NCBI GenBank assembly: GCA_045403155.1
Contig: JAXIPB010000088.1
Coordinates: forward strand, 6,091 to 70,090
DNA: 64,000 nucleotides
Direction: 5' to 3'
DNA from: JAXIPB01 sp045403155
Lineage (GTDB): Bacteria; Actinomycetota; Actinomycetes; Mycobacteriales; Micromonosporaceae
How positions within the stretch are numbered: the first letter of the stretch is position 1; each line of letters starts with the position of its first letter. The notes under the pieces were generated by a model that had not been told where the DNA came from, made no database searches, and saw only the letters and a list, made by a program, of their open reading frames with translations. Positions 16,260 through 24,711 of this stretch are shown here, in pieces. The position numbers and the translations under genes were made by a program.

Positions 16260-17500
16260 ACCGGGCGGGATGGTGGGGCGCGGCGCTGGTGTTCGCCGCC
16301 GTCGGCGCCGGGTACCTGCGGCTGCTGAACTGGTCCAGCCCGCCGTCGAGCGGGGAGAGCCTCAGCTCGTACTGGGTAACCACGCCGGTCCTAGCCGCGC
16401 CAGCCGCGATCGCTGCCGGGCTGCTGTGGTGTGCCTGGTGGCGGCGGGCCGATGTCCGGCTGTCCGCTATGGACGCTCCCGCGCGGCTGCTGGCCACCGC
16501 CGTCGCGACGCTGCCGGCCGATCGCCGCGACTGGGGGGTGGCGATGGCCGCCGAGTTGGCGCACGTGCCAGATCGCCGGGCGCGGTGGCGATTCGCAGCC
16601 GGCGGCGTCCGCACCGCGGTGTTCCCGCCACGCGGCCATCGGGTGCCGGCGCTTGCGGTCGCAGGCTTGGCCGCCGCGGCGGTGGTCGGCACCGGGTTCG
16701 CGGTCGGTCGCGCGCTGCCGGAGATGCGGGTCCTCGCGGTGACGTTCGTCGGACTGGTTGGCGCCTTGGCCACTGTCGCCATGTCCCGTGCCCGGCGGAT
16801 CCACCGGCCGGCGCCGAGCCTGCCCACCTCGGTTGCCGGTTTTGTCGGCGTGGCCGGGTGCATCGCCATCGTCGGGTACTACTTGGCAACCGACGCATCC
16901 ACCGTTTTGGACTCCTCCGCCGCGGTCACATTGGCGGTCGTGCTGGCCGGATGCCTGTGGCTCTCGCTGGCTCCGCCGCGGCCGCTGGCCACCAGCCGGC
17001 GCGCCCGCTGGGTCGGCCTGGCTGCGGGGCTGGCGGTCGCTGCCGGCCTGTTCACGGCGGCTCGACTGAACGATCACGGGGACGACGCAGGCATCGTGTT
17101 CTATCTGATTGGCGCCCCGGTGGCCTCCCTGTTTGTGGCCTCGGCGTTGGTCGCGGCGCTCGATCGGTCGTTCCGGGCTGGACTCCAGGCCGCGGTCTGG
17201 ACTGTGGTGGTGACCTGCCTGCTCAGCTTCGCCGTCTTTGTCGTCGAGACAGTCCGCTTCGGTCGCGCCAACGGGGTGTCGCTCCTGGACGGGGAGAGCG
17301 GTCCCATCGGCGAGAACACCGCCCTCCACGCCGCCATAGTCTGGGTTCTCGGCTTCGAGCTGGTATGGGCACTGCCGTTCGGGGTCCTCGGGGCCGGCCT
17401 CGGCGCCATCATCGAAATCAACAGCAACCGCCCCGGTGCCGCCGCTTCGTCGCCGTCTCCGGTCGGTGCGCCGCGGTTGGCTAAGGACTCCCAACTCTAG
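16256..17500 (+). CDS. Multi-pass membrane protein in a PadR operon
   Basis: A 414-residue protein with about ten hydrophobic segments (for example ALVFAAVGAGYL, VPALAVAGLAAAAVV and VFYLIGAPVASLFVASALVAAL). A soluble stretch, LPADRRDWGVAMAAELAHV with RARWRFAAGGVRT, resembles a motif I associate with actinobacterial membrane proteins encoded beside PadR regulators. No transporter or enzyme motif is visible. It is co-translated with PadR. Function unknown. Confidence 0.8.
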   Translation: MNRAGWWGAALVFAAVGAGYLRLLNWSSPPSSGESLSSYWVTTPVLAAPAAIAAGLLWCAWWRRADVRLSAMDAPARLLATAVATLPADRRDWGVAMAAELAHVPDRRARWRFAAGGVRTAVFPPRGHRVPALAVAGLAAAAVVGTGFAVGRALPEMRVLAVTFVGLVGALATVAMSRARRIHRPAPSLPTSVAGFVGVAGCIAIVGYYLATDASTVLDSSAAVTLAVVLAGCLWLSLAPPRPLATSRRARWVGLAAGLAVAAGLFTAARLNDHGDDAGIVFYLIGAPVASLFVASALVAALDRSFRAGLQAAVWTVVVTCLLSFAVFVVETVRFGRANGVSLLDGESGPIGENTALHAAIVWVLGFELVWALPFGVLGAGLGAIIEINSNRPGAAASSPSPVGAPRLAKDSQL

Positions 17501-17590
17501 GTCAACAGTGTCCGTAGTGGGCCGGGCCGGATGCACCAACACGCCGGCCACCACTCGGCGCGGCTGGGGCGGATGAGGTAGCGTCGCTCG

Positions 17591-18175
17591 GTGCAACCGA
17601 CCAGACCGCTGAGAACTCATCGGCTAGTTCTTCGTCGTTGGCAGAACAGCGATCGCGGTCCGTTCGCGGCGCTGAACGCGGACCCCGAGGTGATGGAGCA
17701 CTTTCCGGCTCCGCTCACCCACGCCCAGAGCGACGCGATGATCGACCAGATGGAGGCCCATTTCGACGAGCGCGGCTTCGGTCTGTGGGCGCTGGCTATC
17801 GCCGACACGGGACAGTTCATCGGCTTCACCGGACTGTCGACTCCGCGGTTTCCGGGCCATTTCATGCCGGCGATCGAGATCGGTTGGCGGCTGGCCCGCT
17901 CAGCGTGGGGATTCGGATACGCCAGCGAGGCCGCCCACTGCGCCCTGAGGTTCGGTTTCGAGGAGGCCAACCTGCCGGAGATCGTCTCCTTCACGGCGAT
18001 CGGTAACGTCCGTTCCCAGGCCGTGATGTCCCGCATTGGGATGACGCGTGATCCCGCCGATGACTTCGACCATCCACTTGTGCCCGAGGGCAGCCGGCTG
18101 CGCCGGCACGTCCTCTACCGTCTGCCGGCGGAGCGCTGGTTCGCGCAGCTTGAGGCCAGGTCGCAACGTGAGTGA
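17591..18175 (+). CDS. GNAT N-acetyltransferase, RimJ/RimL type
   Basis: A 194-residue acetyltransferase starting TRPLRTHRLVLRRW. It shows the type-3 acetyltransferase layout: GLWALAIADTGQFIGFTGL, EIGWRLARSAWGFGYASEAAHCALRFGF (acetyl-CoA loop) and SFTAIGNVRSQAVMSRIGM. It probably acetylates an amino group on a protein or small molecule. The start is GTG. The stop overlaps the next gene's GTG by four bases. Confidence 0.9.
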   Translation: MQPTRPLRTHRLVLRRWQNSDRGPFAALNADPEVMEHFPAPLTHAQSDAMIDQMEAHFDERGFGLWALAIADTGQFIGFTGLSTPRFPGHFMPAIEIGWRLARSAWGFGYASEAAHCALRFGFEEANLPEIVSFTAIGNVRSQAVMSRIGMTRDPADDFDHPLVPEGSRLRRHVLYRLPAERWFAQLEARSQRE

Positions 18176-18963
18176 CAGGACGCCCCGACCAAGGCACCAT
18201 AACGATTGTGAACCCGCCGCGCGCCGAGATCGCCAGGCGTCTCCTCGTCGCCGGACTGATCCTTTTCCTGGTCGGAGCCGTGGCGGCCTGCGGCGGAGGG
18301 CCGGTTGAGCCCACAGACATCGTCTCCGATACCGACCGGGCCCGCGCGGCGGTACTCAGCGCCGACCCGATCCTCGTCGGCTCCCTCGCGCCGCCCGAGG
18401 TACGGCCAGGCCGCGTCCGGACGGCGAAGCTGGGATGGGATCGCACTGAGGTAAAGGCGAGGCTGTTCGCCCATCACGCTCCCACGGCGGGGGCCGGTCC
18501 AAAGGCGGGGGTTGTCGAGACCTGGGTCGCGGAGACCGTGGGAAAGCTTCGCTCGGGCGGCTGGACGGTCCACTGGACCCTCTGCCTGCCGCCACCCGAG
18601 GTCCAGTCGCCAGGCCAGAGTCCCGGCCCCCAGGCCGGCAACGTCGGCGCCTTGCGCACAGACAGTTGGTACTGGTTCGCGTCCGCGTACAGGATCGATG
18701 CCGGCGTGAGTTACTGGTCCCTGCTCTCGGCGGTGCTCACGAACACTGGCGACGCGTGGGTCGACATCGTTCTTCGCGCCCCGCAGGCCAGCGACCCGCC
18801 GGACCTGTTTCCGGATCGACCCAAGAATCTGCCCGCGGGCGGTACCTGCACCGAGGATGGCAAGGACGCGACAAAGGTGGAGCAGGCCGGAACCCTGGCC
18901 ATGATCCGCGAATGGTGGGCATTTCCCGCGCATACCCGGTCTCCCGATCCCGAACGCCGCTGA
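18172..18963 (+). CDS. Putative lipoprotein
   Basis: A 263-residue protein. A hydrophobic segment RRLLVAGLILFLVGAVAAC ends in a lipobox (AVAAC), so the mature protein would be lipid-anchored outside. The rest has no domain I recognise; it contains WTVHWTLCLPPPE and an unusually aromatic DSWYWFASAYRI stretch. A GTG at 18208, closer to the signal sequence, is an alternative start. It overlaps the acetyltransferase stop by four bases. Confidence 0.7.
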   Translation: MTGRPDQGTITIVNPPRAEIARRLLVAGLILFLVGAVAACGGGPVEPTDIVSDTDRARAAVLSADPILVGSLAPPEVRPGRVRTAKLGWDRTEVKARLFAHHAPTAGAGPKAGVVETWVAETVGKLRSGGWTVHWTLCLPPPEVQSPGQSPGPQAGNVGALRTDSWYWFASAYRIDAGVSYWSLLSAVLTNTGDAWVDIVLRAPQASDPPDLFPDRPKNLPAGGTCTEDGKDATKVEQAGTLAMIREWWAFPAHTRSPDPERR

Positions 18964-19007
18964 TCACCCGCTCGGGCAGTGGTGGATCGCCAGGATGGTC
19001 GCGGCCG

Positions 19008-19160
19008 GACATCAGCGCCTTTGTCAACCGCATGGCGCGCACCGAACGGGGGCGCGGCGTCGCCGTGCGCGTCTACTCTGAGTTCGGCCGCCGGGTCCGG
19101 GCCAACGCTTCCGACGGAACCGATCACGGCACGGCGCCGGGACTGCTCGGCACGTCATAG
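19008..19160 (+). pseudogene. C-terminal remnant of a DUF1501 gene
   Basis: The plus-strand frame from about 19008 to the TAG at 19160 reads SAFVNRMARTERGRGVAV, then VYSEFGRRVRANASDGTDHG. This is the conserved C-terminal signature of DUF1501 proteins of a different subgroup from the intact one at 13905. No start or upstream domain is present, and the 3' part overlaps the end of the amidohydrolase gene. It is a decayed fragment about 50 residues long. Confidence 0.7.
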
Positions 19161-20275
19161 ACGCGACGGGCGTTCGCCGCGCCAATCATCTCGGCGCATC
19201 TCTTCGCGTCCTGCTCGGTCCATTCGTCGTCGGCCAGGCCCTCAGCCAGCATGCCCGACAACGCGCGCCGGAAGAGAGTCGCTGCGAGGTAATGAAACTC
19301 CGGTAGGCCAAACGCGTCCGAGGAATAGAGAAACTTGCCGAACGGCGCCAACTCCAATGCCTCGGCGAGGAGGGCGGACGAGCGCCGCCCGACATTGTGC
19401 ATGGCCAACCCGACGTCGATGAAGACGTTTGTGAATACCTGCGCGAGGTAGCCCGCCTCCCGGTGATAGGGATAGTTGTGCAGCAGCATCACCGGCACAC
19501 CAGTCGCCTCGATGGCCCGCAGCAACCCTGTCAGCAGCAGCGGGTTACAGCGGTGAAGGTCGAGGTCGCGATCGCCGTACCCGACATGCACCTGCACCGG
19601 CAGTTCGAGGTCGATGCCGGCGAAGATGAGGAACCGGTGCAGCACCTCGTCCGCGAGACGCGGCGCGGCGCCGTTGCCTATCGATCCGAGCCATCGGCCC
19701 GCCGCCGCCGTCACCTCCGCGGCGGCGGGGCGGTGATCCTCCAACTCCAGACCGACCCGGTAGGCGGCGATGGACTTCACCGCGATCGCCCCGGCCGACT
19801 GTTCGTCGAGTCGCTCGCGCAGCGCGGCGGCGAAGCCACCGGCCGTGGTCCCCTCGGCCGCCAGCTCCTCCGCGACCCGCTCCAGCCGCAATATGGAGTA
19901 GGCCGGGGCGCCGGCCGCCGTTCCCATCTCGGACGGCGACAGCATGCGCTCCGGCTCGAATCCCGTGTCGACGCAGAGCGCCTCGATGCCGGCACCGCGC
20001 AGGAACCGAGTGGTCACGTCCGAGGTGCCGAGTTCCGCGCGGCGAGTGAGGTAATCGTCCACACTGGCGTGCGGCGCCAGATCGAGTACGGGCGCACACC
20101 AGCGGCGTACCGCAAGTCCAATGTGGGAGTCGAATAGGCTGCCGCCTGGCCCGGGGCCGGTTGCCTCGGTGAGGAGCGCCTCGAACGCCGGTCGGTCGAG
20201 TTCACGCCGAATCGTCCCGTGGCAGTGGTGGTCGATCAGGCGCAGCGACTCGATGAACGGCAGCACGGCACTCAC
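19124..20275 (-). CDS. Amidohydrolase family protein, FluG N-domain type
   Basis: A 383-residue metal-dependent hydrolase. The N-terminal IDHHCHG metal motif is at residues 14-20. Later features are LPVQVHVGYGDRDLDL, VMLLHNYPYHREAGYLAQVF and LYSSDAFGLPEFHYLAA, a pattern found in the amidohydrolase half of FluG and related enzymes. It is divergent from a glutamine-synthetase-like gene with 44 bases between the starts. In fungal FluG these two activities are fused. It probably hydrolyses a glutamyl amide or related product. Confidence 0.87.
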   Translation of the reverse strand: MSAVLPFIESLRLIDHHCHGTIRRELDRPAFEALLTEATGPGPGGSLFDSHIGLAVRRWCAPVLDLAPHASVDDYLTRRAELGTSDVTTRFLRGAGIEALCVDTGFEPERMLSPSEMGTAAGAPAYSILRLERVAEELAAEGTTAGGFAAALRERLDEQSAGAIAVKSIAAYRVGLELEDHRPAAAEVTAAAGRWLGSIGNGAAPRLADEVLHRFLIFAGIDLELPVQVHVGYGDRDLDLHRCNPLLLTGLLRAIEATGVPVMLLHNYPYHREAGYLAQVFTNVFIDVGLAMHNVGRRSSALLAEALELAPFGKFLYSSDAFGLPEFHYLAATLFRRALSGMLAEGLADDEWTEQDAKRCAEMIGAANARRVYDVPSSPGAVP

Positions 20276-20319
20276 CTCGCGCCTACTGTAGTGTCGCGGC
20301 AGTTGGGAGGCGGGCTTCG

Positions 20320-21696
20320 ATGGACCAACTCGAGCGCGAACGGCGGGCGAGCATGGCTCGGGAGGTCGCCGCCGATCTGACCGCGCAGTCGGTGGTCGGG
20401 GTCGCGTTGACGTGGGTCGACAACTCCGGTATCACCCGGGCCAAGTCGGTGCCGCTCGGCCGCCTCGAACGCGCGGCGGCCTGGGGTGTCGGCGCTTCGC
20501 CCGTCTTCGACACGTTCCTGGTCGACGACTCAACGGTCATGGGGCGCTTGGCTGGTGGGCCCGTCGGTGATCTGCGGCTGCACCCTGACCTGAGCCGGGT
20601 CACGCCATTCGCGGCGTCTCCGGGATGGGCGTGGGCGCCGGTTGATCGGTACGACCAGGACGGCGCTCCCCACCCACAGGACGCACGCGCCGTCGCCCGG
20701 CGCGAGGTCTCCCGGCTGGCCGGTTCCGGGTTCTCGGTTCGAGCGGCGGTCGAGGTGGAGTGGTGCGTCTCTGCCGGAGACGGCGACGAGTTCATCCCGG
20801 CGTGCAACGGGCCGGCGTACGGAATGACGCGGCTCGTCGAGCTCTCCGATTACCTTCAGGAGTTGCTGACAGCTCTGACGGCAGAGGGACTCTTCGTGGA
20901 GCAGATCCATCCGGAGTACGCCGCCGGGCAGTTCGAGGTCTCGGTCGCGACCGACGATCCGGTCGGTGCCGCGGACACCCTGGTCCTGGTGCGGGAGACG
21001 ATCCGTGCGATGAGCGCGCGACACGGCATGCGGGCAACGTTCGCCCCGAAGGTGCTCGCCGACGGCGTCGGCAACGGCGGTCACGTCCACCTGAGCCTGT
21101 GGCGGGAGGGCGCGAACCTCATGTCGGGCGGCTCCGGTCGCTATGGGTTGACGCCCACCGGGGAGGCGTTCATCGCAGGGATCCTGGCCCGGCTCCCCGC
21201 GCTGCTGGCCCTGGGAGCGCCGTCGGTGGCGAGCTACCTGCGGCTCATCCCGTCGCATTGGGCCGGCGCCTTCGCGTGTTGGGGCTTGGAGAACCGGGAG
21301 GCCGCGATCCGGTTCATCACCGGCGCGCTCGGCGACCGCGAGACCGCCGCCAATGTCGAGGTGAAGTGCTTCGACGCCGCGGCGAACCCGTACCTGGTGA
21401 TGGCCGGCCTACTCGCGGCCGGTCGGGCCGGTCTGGCCGATGAGGCGACACTGCCGGAGCCGGTCGAGGTCGACCCGGCCTCGCTCAATCCGAGAACTCG
21501 CACCCGCCGGGGCATCCGGGCGCTTCCCAGCACGCTGGAGCAGGCGGTCGTCGCCTTCGAGTCCGATCCGGTGCTGGGCGAGGCGCTCGGCGAGGTGCTC
21601 GTGGACACGATCGCGGCGGTCCGGCGCGGCGAGATCGCGCTCTTCGCCAACTCTGATGCCGAGACGATCACCGCCCAGACGCGGTGGAGGTACTGA
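20320..21696 (+). CDS. Glutamine synthetase-like gamma-glutamyl ligase
   Basis: A 458-residue type I glutamine synthetase homologue of the GlnA-like/FluG group. Conserved blocks are VEVEWCV, EQIHPEYAAGQFEVS, ATFAPKV with GNGGHVHLSLW, HWAGAFACWGLENREAAIR and NVEVKCFDAAANPYLVMAGLL. Such paralogues ligate glutamate to amines (polyamines, ethanolamine or anilines) rather than making glutamine. Its place between an amidohydrolase and two catabolic enzymes supports amine or aromatic catabolism. Confidence 0.92.
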   Translation: MDQLERERRASMAREVAADLTAQSVVGVALTWVDNSGITRAKSVPLGRLERAAAWGVGASPVFDTFLVDDSTVMGRLAGGPVGDLRLHPDLSRVTPFAASPGWAWAPVDRYDQDGAPHPQDARAVARREVSRLAGSGFSVRAAVEVEWCVSAGDGDEFIPACNGPAYGMTRLVELSDYLQELLTALTAEGLFVEQIHPEYAAGQFEVSVATDDPVGAADTLVLVRETIRAMSARHGMRATFAPKVLADGVGNGGHVHLSLWREGANLMSGGSGRYGLTPTGEAFIAGILARLPALLALGAPSVASYLRLIPSHWAGAFACWGLENREAAIRFITGALGDRETAANVEVKCFDAAANPYLVMAGLLAAGRAGLADEATLPEPVEVDPASLNPRTRTRRGIRALPSTLEQAVVAFESDPVLGEALGEVLVDTIAAVRRGEIALFANSDAETITAQTRWRY

Positions 21697-21716
21697 CGCC
21701 CGGTAGCGTCGGCGGC

Positions 21717-22658
21717 ATGAGCGACGAGCACCGCGTGCGATTCGATGCAGACGTGACCTTCGCCAACGGTGGTGGGTTGCAGGCACAGGACTTCAGACTG
21801 GACATCCCCGGGGAGGACATCTCCGACGAAGACCTGGCCGCTCTGTTCGTACGGCATCTCGGTCTTCTCATGGTCGACCGGGTACGGATCAGCGGGCGGA
21901 CGATACTTCGTGAGGCGCACAAAGGTTCGCGTCCCGGCCCAGACGGCGTGGCCGCGGTCGCCGGTGAGGCCCGCAGACTGGTTGAGCTCAGCCACCCGAT
22001 CCATCATGGAATGATCACCTTCCCGGGCTTACCTGGCCCCGAGATCAGTGACCACCTCAGTCGCGCGGACTCTCGATCGCATTATACGGAAGGCACCGAG
22101 TTCCACATCGGACGAATCTCCATGGTCGCGAACACCGGCACCTATCTCGACACCCCGGCGCATCGTTTCGCCGACGGCGACGACCTTGCCGCGACCGCGC
22201 TGGCCCGGATGGCCGACCTGCCCGGTGTGGTCGTGCGTCTGCCCGATGGGGTGGCGGCGGTGGACGCTCTCATGCTCGCCCCGTACGAGGTCGCGGATCG
22301 TGCGGTGCTGATCCACGGCGGATGGGACCGGCACTGGGGCACGCCGACGTATGGCGCGGGGGGGCACCCGTACCTCACCGCCGACGGCGCGGCGCTGCTC
22401 GCTGAGCACGGCGCCGCGCTCGTAGGCATCGACTCGGTGAATATCGACGACATGACCGACGGCACTCGTCCGGCCCATACCACGCTGCTTCGACACGGGA
22501 TCCCCATCGTCGAACACCTGCGCGGACTCGGCGGACTGCCACCGACGGGCTTCCGATTCCACGCCGCCCCGCCGATGGTGGCGGGGATGGGCACCTTTCC
22601 GGTGCGGGCCTACGCGATCGTGACCGCCGCCCATTCACCGGCAGCGATCAAGGACTAA
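21717..22658 (+). CDS. Cyclase family protein (kynurenine-formamidase-like) with extra N-domain
   Basis: About 313 residues. Residues 80-313 are a metal-dependent cyclase/formamidase: LVELSHPIHHGMITFPG, NTGTYLDTPAHRF (HxxxD-like metal site) and LVGIDSVNIDD. The first 70 residues (MSDEHRVRFDADVTFANGG) form a separate small alpha/beta domain I cannot name. The ATG at 21717 is chosen over the GTG at 21684, which overlaps the ligase gene. The TAA overlaps the stop codon of the opposing BKACE gene in CTAA. Confidence 0.87.
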   Translation: MSDEHRVRFDADVTFANGGGLQAQDFRLDIPGEDISDEDLAALFVRHLGLLMVDRVRISGRTILREAHKGSRPGPDGVAAVAGEARRLVELSHPIHHGMITFPGLPGPEISDHLSRADSRSHYTEGTEFHIGRISMVANTGTYLDTPAHRFADGDDLAATALARMADLPGVVVRLPDGVAAVDALMLAPYEVADRAVLIHGGWDRHWGTPTYGAGGHPYLTADGAALLAEHGAALVGIDSVNIDDMTDGTRPAHTTLLRHGIPIVEHLRGLGGLPPTGFRFHAAPPMVAGMGTFPVRAYAIVTAAHSPAAIKD

Positions 22659-23428
22659 CGGCCGTGGTCTCGCGATCGTGGCCGGGCCGCGCCCCACTCC
22701 TGTAATGCGAGCCGCACCAGGTGGGCGTTGTCGCTGACCGCCTCACCCGACGGTCCAACGACGGTGTCCTCGAGGCCGATTCGCGTCGGGAGGCCGAGTC
22801 GGCCGGCATGGGCGACCAATGGCCAGCATGCGGCGCCCTCGCCATGCAACAGCCGCGGGCCGACAGCGGCGACCTCGTCAAGCCTGGCCAGAACCGCGTC
22901 AGCGATAGCTTCTGCCTCATCTCGCGGTGTATTGATGATCTCCACCAGGATCCTCGCCCATCTCACGGCCCACCCGACACCAGCCAGCCGATCGGCGTCA
23001 TCGACCGACCAGACACCCGCCTCAACCGCGATGCCGGCCCGGTGCAATGCCTCGACGAGCTCGGCGAAACCCGGTTCGCTGACGTTCGCGGAGGCGAAGT
23101 CTGGTCGGCCGTCCGGCGGCATCGTGGCCCATCGAGCCACCATCTCCTGCCGCGCCCAGACATCACCGTCGCAGATCCAGAGTCCGGTGGACACCCCCAC
23201 CGGAGTGCCGAGGCAGGCCTCGCGCACAGCGCTCACGGCTGCCGCCACGTCGAGGGATCGCAGCGACTCCCGGCCGTCGGCGTCGCGCGGGTGCAGGTGC
23301 ACCGCCTCGGCGCCCGCGGCGACCGCGCTCGCCGATGCCGCGGCCAGCTCGCGCGGTGTGCAGGGGACGGCTGGGTGCTCCTCGCGCCGTCGCCCACCGT
23401 TGAGGCACACCTTGATCCGCTCAACCAC
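22655..23428 (-). CDS. BKACE family (3-keto-5-aminohexanoate cleavage-type) enzyme
   Basis: A 257-residue TIM-barrel protein of the DUF849/BKACE family: VCLNGGRRREEHPAVPCTP, AVHLHPRDADGRESL (zinc HxH) and LLHGEGAACWPLVAHAGRLG. The family condenses a beta-keto acid with acetyl-CoA. The GTG at 23428 has a GAGGAG ribosome site six bases upstream and is preferred to the ATG at 23467. It converges on the cyclase-family gene, with the two stop codons overlapping. Confidence 0.88.
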   Translation of the reverse strand: MVERIKVCLNGGRRREEHPAVPCTPRELAAASASAVAAGAEAVHLHPRDADGRESLRSLDVAAAVSAVREACLGTPVGVSTGLWICDGDVWARQEMVARWATMPPDGRPDFASANVSEPGFAELVEALHRAGIAVEAGVWSVDDADRLAGVGWAVRWARILVEIINTPRDEAEAIADAVLARLDEVAAVGPRLLHGEGAACWPLVAHAGRLGLPTRIGLEDTVVGPSGEAVSDNAHLVRLALQEWGAARPRSRDHGR

Positions 23429-23469
23429 CCGTGTCTCCTCGCCCTGGCTGCCGGGCACCAAGGTCATCG

Positions 23470-23530
23470 CAAGTGTTCATCACTTGCCCGGTCAGGTCGA
23501 ATCCAATCAGGCGCGTGTCGGACACTCGCG
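23470..23530. repeat. Dispersed repeat B, copy 1
   Basis: CAAGTGTTCATCACTTGCCC at the left and GTGTCGGACACTCGC at the right form two small hairpins in one element. Similar copies lie at 35238-35298 and 55207-55265. This copy lies in the divergent gap between the BKACE and phosphotransferase genes. Confidence 0.7.
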
Positions 23531-23673
23531 GCGCCGTCTGCAAGCCGGATGCAAACCCTCTCGCCGACCCTGGGCATAAGACACGGCGAACGTCAAGGTC
23601 GTCGGCCAGACGATCTTCCGCGTGGCCGCTGGCCCACGGGCCGGCCGACCGAGACAGCGAGGGCGGCACGATA

Positions 23674-24711
23674 ATGAGGAACGTAGCCATGAATTCGGGA
23701 ACCCGGGTCGTCTATGACCGCATCGACGACCTCTTGGACGACGTCGCCGCCGGTCGGGGCTGGCGGCTCGAACCGATGGGCAAGCACGTCGATTCCCTGT
23801 CCGGCTCGCCTTTCGAGTACGCGGTCGTCGGCGATGATCGCTTCATCGTCAAGCACATCGGCCGGGACCTCGACTGGATCATGCGGGCGATCGGCGACGG
23901 TGCGAACGGAACCCGGCCCCGCGCATTGATCATGTGGCAGGACGGTCTGCTCGACGCGCTGGCCGAGGAGATCGACCACGTGATAGTCGGCATGGCCTAC
24001 GACGCGAAGACCGGGCACCTCCGTCAGGTCATGCGCGACGTGGGTCCGGCCATGGTGCCGGCCGGAGGCTCCCTCGTCCCCTTGTCGCAACACCAACGCT
24101 TCCTCGACCACATGGCCGCGATGCACGCTGCGTACTGGGGCTTCGAGCATCGCCCGGGCATGACCACGCCGCACCAGCGGTACGGCTTTGCTCATCCGTC
24201 GGTGACCGAGGCCGAGGCCGCCGCCGGTCACGACGACGAGATCCCGCGGATGTTCCCCGGCGGCTGGGCGGCCGTGCGGGCCTTGGCGCCCGAGGCAGTG
24301 GACGTGGCACTCGCGTTGGCCGCGGACGCCGGGCCGCTGGCGACGGCGATGGCCGCCGGACCGAACACGCTCGTTCATGGCGACTGGAAGTTCGGCAACC
24401 TCGGCTCACTCCCGAACGGACGGACGGTGCTGCTCGACTGGGCCTGGCCTGGCGAGGCTGGACCGTGCGTCGACCTCGCCTGGTACCTGGCCGTCAACTG
24501 TGACCGCCTGCCGGTGTCCAAAGAGGAGACCATCGCCCACTACCGGTCCGCGCTGGAACGCCGCGGCATCCACACCGACGGCTGGTGGGATCGGCAACTG
24601 GAGTTCGCCCTCCTCGGTGCCTTTATCCAGCTGGGCTGGTCGAAGGCCGGCAACCCGGACGAGCTGACCTGGTGGACCGACCGCATCGTCGTCACCGCGA
24701 GAACGCTCTGA
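23674..24711 (+). CDS. Aminoglycoside/choline kinase-like phosphotransferase
   Basis: About 345 residues. The kinase-like catalytic block is NTLVHGDWKFGNLG (H-x-D catalytic loop) followed by VLLDWAWPGEAGPCVDLAWYL, the metal-binding D of the APH fold. The N-terminal lobe has DDRFIVKHIGRDLDW. The substrate is unknown and no antibiotic context is present. The ATG at 23674 is used; an ATG at 23689 with AGGA at eight bases is equally plausible. The 3' end meets the remnant of a SARP-like regulator on the other strand. Confidence 0.85.
   Translation: MRNVAMNSGTRVVYDRIDDLLDDVAAGRGWRLEPMGKHVDSLSGSPFEYAVVGDDRFIVKHIGRDLDWIMRAIGDGANGTRPRALIMWQDGLLDALAEEIDHVIVGMAYDAKTGHLRQVMRDVGPAMVPAGGSLVPLSQHQRFLDHMAAMHAAYWGFEHRPGMTTPHQRYGFAHPSVTEAEAAAGHDDEIPRMFPGGWAAVRALAPEAVDVALALAADAGPLATAMAAGPNTLVHGDWKFGNLGSLPNGRTVLLDWAWPGEAGPCVDLAWYLAVNCDRLPVSKEETIAHYRSALERRGIHTDGWWDRQLEFALLGAFIQLGWSKAGNPDELTWWTDRIVVTARTL

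Noticed and set aside
23674..24711. Aminoglycoside resistance gene
   Set aside because: The kinase fold is clear, but there is no antibiotic context and close resistance motifs are not evident.
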